Shown one piece after another: positions 62,788 through 64,000 of a stretch of DNA of 64,000 nt. Under the pieces are notes generated by a model. The model was not told the origin of the DNA, did not search any database, and worked only from the letters and a program-made list of their open reading frames with translations. This DNA comes from Alphaproteobacteria bacterium (GTDB lineage: Bacteria; Pseudomonadota; Alphaproteobacteria; Rhizobiales; Amorphaceae). A program made the position numbers and the translations under genes. The stretch is from the NCBI GenBank assembly GCA_030431335.1, contig JAUIJH010000002.1:1-64000 (forward strand), written 5' to 3'. Each line of letters starts with the position of its first letter. Within the stretch, counting starts at the first letter, position 1.

Positions 62788-63816
62788 CTACAGCGTGTGG
62801 CCGCTGCGCGCGCGCTTGGTGGCGAGATAGCGTGCGTTCTCGGCCGTCACCGGGCCATGCAGCGGCTCCGCCGTCACGGCAAGGCCGCCGATGGCGAGCC
62901 CGTCCGCCTTGCGCGGATTGTTGGTCAGGAGCCGGACGCGGCGCAGCCCGAGATGGCGCAGCACCACGGCGGCGGCGGCATAGTCCCGCTCGTCGTCGTG
63001 GTAGCCCAGCGCCACGTTGGCATCGACGGTGTCGAGCCCGTCCTCCTGCAGCGCATAGGCGCGCAGTTTGCTCACGAGGCCGATGCCGCGCCCCTCCTGG
63101 GCGGTATAGATCAGCACCCCGCCCGCCGCCGCGATGCGCTGTAGCGACAGGCGAAGCTGCCCGCCGCAATCGCATTTCAACGAGCCGAACACGTCGCCCG
63201 TGATGCAGGACGAGTGGACGCGCACCAGCGCCCCGTCGGCCACCTCGCCGATGGCGAGCGCGCTGACCGTGCCGCCCACCGCATCGCGAAAGGCCGTCAT
63301 CCGGGCCGTGCCGCCGGTCGCGAGCGGCACCGGCGCGGCGGCGACCGGCTCGATGGTGCCCGCCAGCGTGGCGCGGAAGGAGAGGATGTCCGCAGCGTCG
63401 GCGCTCAAAGTGCCGGCGGGCGCGCGCTCCGGATCGGCCACCGTCATCGCCGGGAGCCGCTCGGCGAGCTTGGCGAGCTCGCTCGCTGCGGCCGCGATGG
63501 TGGCCCCTTCGGCGATGGCAATGCCGGCGAAGTCCACACCAGGCGCCGTCGCGAGTTGGAAGATCCGCCCGGCGTCGTGCTCCGGCGCCGAAAGCAACGT
63601 CGGCACCCGCTTCAGCCCCAGATAGGCCGCCCGGTCGGCCGAGACGGCGAGCGTCGCCGAAACCAGGCGCCCACCCTCCAGCGGCGAGACCAGCACCTGC
63701 CGCCCGCCGTCGCGCACGAGCACCGCACGCCCTGCCGCCACCTCGTTGATGGCGCGGTGCACGGCGACGAAGCCGGCCGAGGCGGTGGACAGGCGTGCGC
63801 GGGGGTCGCTCAGCAT
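62788..63816 (-). CDS. ribA: GTP cyclohydrolase II
   Basis: VRVHSSCITGDVFGSLKCDCGGQLRLSLQRIAAAGGVLIYTAQEGRGIGLVSKLRAYALQEDGLDTVDAN, LLTNNPRKADGL. Confidence 0.93.
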   Translation of the reverse strand: MLSDPRARLSTASAGFVAVHRAINEVAAGRAVLVRDGGRQVLVSPLEGGRLVSATLAVSADRAAYLGLKRVPTLLSAPEHDAGRIFQLATAPGVDFAGIAIAEGATIAAAASELAKLAERLPAMTVADPERAPAGTLSADAADILSFRATLAGTIEPVAAAPVPLATGGTARMTAFRDAVGGTVSALAIGEVADGALVRVHSSCITGDVFGSLKCDCGGQLRLSLQRIAAAGGVLIYTAQEGRGIGLVSKLRAYALQEDGLDTVDANVALGYHDDERDYAAAAVVLRHLGLRRVRLLTNNPRKADGLAIGGLAVTAEPLHGPVTAENARYLATKRARSGHTL

Positions 63817-63922
63817 GGCGGGTTCCCGAATAATTGAGTGGCGGTGACATGGATCGCTTGACGCCATGGTGCAAGCGTAGCACCCCCGCCTTTCCCGGCC
63901 CCCGCGCCCCAGGAGCCCGCCC

Positions 63923-64000
63923 TTGCACGATACGCCTTCCCCCGCTGCGCCCACCGGACCGCTCGCCGGGCTCCTGGTGCTCGACCTGTCGCGCATCCTC
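63923..64000 (+). CDS. CaiB/BaiF CoA-transferase family protein, N-terminal fragment (truncated by window edge)
   Basis: TTG start; LHDTPSPAAPTGPLAGLLVLDLSRIL matches the usual PLxGLxVLDLSRIL N-terminus. Confidence 0.6.
   Translation, partial: MHDTPSPAAPTGPLAGLLVLDLSRIL

Overview
64 kb of high-GC, gene-dense bacterial chromosome. Gene content and style resemble an alphaproteobacterium of the Rhizobiales type (inferred from protein resemblance only). No rRNA, tRNA, CRISPR array, transposase or integrase was recognised. From left to right: (1) end of an amidohydrolase and an FMN-dependent alpha-hydroxy-acid dehydrogenase; (2) a FadR/GntR regulator and an apparent methoxy-aromatic/C1 cluster at 2.8-10.0 kb (tetrahydrofolate-dependent O-demethylase of the LigM/DesA type, TRAP transporter DctPQM, extradiol-type VOC dioxygenase, PurU, MetF-like reductase); (3) a single-domain globin, a D-2-hydroxyacid dehydrogenase and a Rieske oxygenase; (4) a LivKHMGF importer with two tandem AhpD/CMD-like genes inserted; (5) a group suggestive of N-heterocycle or amide catabolism (PRTase, Rieske ferredoxin, DUF1116, MarR, molybdenum hydroxylase with a CoxS-CoxG fusion, cyclic amidohydrolase, sugar-type ABC importer with two ATPases, acetamidase/formamidase); (6) GFA protein and pcaGHC; (7) AI-2E-type permease; (8) DUF1028, aspartate-dehydrogenase-like protein, GntR regulator, a dipeptide ABC system and an M24 protein, followed by a class III aminotransferase; (9) pgm-glgA-glgC-glgP and eda-edd-zwf; (10) a frameshifted APH/AAA kinase, an MBL hydrolase, an orphan GTA-type spike-base protein, ribA and the start of a CaiB/BaiF CoA transferase. 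The strongest non-coding signal is a perfect 12-bp palindrome, TATGTATACATA, present upstream of both the O-demethylase and the MetF-like gene. Also notable are GC-rich stem-loops after three ABC solute-binding-protein genes, a hairpin that overlaps the GFA gene's Shine-Dalgarno sequence, a divergent-promoter dyad next to a GntR gene, an ABC ATPase lacking its H-loop histidine, and a one-base frameshift in the kinase. Family calls come from reading the translations, with no database search.
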